NCBI RefSeq assembly: GCF_900624995.1
Contig: NZ_UYXQ01000009.1
Location: forward strand, 62,001 to 126,000
Direction: 5' to 3'
Length of the DNA: 64,000 nucleotides
DNA from: Pseudomonas antarctica
Lineage (GTDB): Bacteria; Pseudomonadota; Gammaproteobacteria; Pseudomonadales; Pseudomonadaceae
Part shown: positions 63,594 through 64,000 of the stretch, one piece after another
Layout of the letters: each line of letters opens with the position of its first letter
How positions within the stretch are numbered: the stretch's first letter is position 1
Translations under genes and position numbers: made by a program
The notes under the pieces: generated by a model
Databases searched by the model: none
What the model saw: only the letters and a program-made list of their open reading frames with translations
Told to the model about the DNA's origin: nothing

Positions 63594-64000
63594 ATGACTG
63601 AGTCCGTTCTTGACTACATGACCCGCCTGGGTCGCGCTGCCCGTCAGGCCTCGCGGTTGATCGCCCGTGCGAGCACTGCGCAGAAGAACCGTGCCCTGCT
63701 GGCGGCCGCTGATGCTCTGGATGCTTCGCGCTCCGAGCTGGCCGCTGCCAATGAACTGGACTTGGCCAGCGGTCGCGCCAATGGCCTGGAACCGGCCCTG
63801 CTGGACCGCCTGGCGCTGACCCCGGCACGTATCGACGACATGATCGAAGGCCTGCGTCAGGTGGCCAAGCTGCCTGACCCCATCGGTGAAATCCGCGACA
63901 TGCGTTACCTGCCGTCCGGTATTCAGGTCGGCAAAATGCGCGTGCCCCTGGGCGTGATCGGCATCATTTACGAGTCACGCCCGAACGTGACCATCGACGC
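63594..64000 (+). CDS. proA: Gamma-glutamyl phosphate reductase (3' truncated by window)
   Basis: The frame opens at ATG 63594 and runs to the window end, ~135 residues. [20 protein letters not shown], then [18 protein letters not shown] and [22 protein letters not shown] sequence, then [19 protein letters not shown], are typical of ProA. It reduces gamma-glutamyl phosphate to the semialdehyde in proline synthesis. A good -10 (TATAAT, 63554-63559) lies 35 nt before the start; no clear -35 is visible. Confidence 0.95.
   Translation, partial: MTESVLDYMTRLGRAARQASRLIARASTAQKNRALLAAADALDASRSELAAANELDLASGRANGLEPALLDRLALTPARIDDMIEGLRQVAKLPDPIGEIRDMRYLPSGIQVGKMRVPLGVIGIIYESRPNVTID

Noticed and set aside
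1..64000. CRISPR arrays, rRNA and tRNA genes, transposases
   Set aside because: No regularly spaced repeats, no tRNA-like or rRNA-like stretch and no transposase or integrase gene were found by reading.

Overview
The window looks like a chromosome segment from a fluorescent Pseudomonas (P. fluorescens group). The support is the conserved order ribBA-ribH-nusB-thiL, the dxs-ispA-xseB and mpl-ubiX blocks, an ethanolamine (eat-eutB-eutC) operon with a divergent sigma-54 activator, a GC-rich codon bias, and several copies of the GTGGGAGCGGGCTTGCTCGCGA inverted repeat typical of this group. This assignment is by recognition, not by a database search.

Layout. 1-5.6 kb: riboflavin and thiamine biosynthesis (ribBA end, ribH, nusB, thiL, ribA) with a periplasmic solute-binding protein and a BtuF-like vitamin B12-binding protein. 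5.7-7.0 kb: three tandem paralogous small lipoproteins. 7.0-12.2 kb, minus strand: a BtuB-like TonB receptor, then dxs, ispA and xseB. 12.4-13.3 kb: a MerR regulator overlapping a flavodoxin-fold oxidoreductase. 13.9-20.0 kb: a full yjfI-J-K-L-M-C type envelope-stress operon (PspA-like coiled coil, DUF350 membrane protein, ATP-grasp amidoligase) with a rhomboid protease and a TrkA-like ion channel inserted. 20.2-21.5 kb: an isochorismatase-fold hydrolase and a DUF6124-type small protein behind a structured leader.

21.5-32.4 kb is a defence island. It holds a five-gene type I restriction-modification operon (hsdM, hsdS, a PD-(D/E)XK-like HrgA-type gene, a YhcG-type nuclease, hsdR). A separate AT-rich cassette follows (54-residue ORF, half-size HsdS-like protein, N6-adenine methyltransferase). 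The methyltransferase is read through an uninterrupted run of 17 G. Gain or loss of one G stops translation almost at once, so it looks like a phase-variable methyltransferase. An S24/PrtR-like repressor follows.

33.6-44.2 kb: ppa, mtfA, a DedA protein, a GNAT acetyltransferase, then the ethanolamine operon (eutC, eutB, eat, aldehyde dehydrogenase) and its sigma-54 regulator, with a clear -24/-12 promoter in the divergent region.

44.4-53.9 kb is the least explained region: two tandem copies of a two-gene unit, each a ~1,100-residue protein followed by a ~320-370-residue protein with one membrane segment. Three of the four genes have a good match to the HrpL-dependent hrp box (GGAACN, 15-16 nt, YCACNNA) 50-100 nt upstream, and the fourth has a degraded one. 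N-termini are mostly Ser/Asn-rich and free of acidic residues. I infer candidate type III secretion substrates with partners; no secretion apparatus is visible here.

54.1-64.0 kb: housekeeping genes (mpl, ubiX, a YceK-like lipoprotein, an NAD(P)-binding protein, a MORN-repeat/C13-peptidase lipoprotein, a MaoC hydratase, cidA/lrgB, a LON-N domain protein, a DedA-PAP2 fusion, a 3-methyladenine glycosylase and the start of proA).
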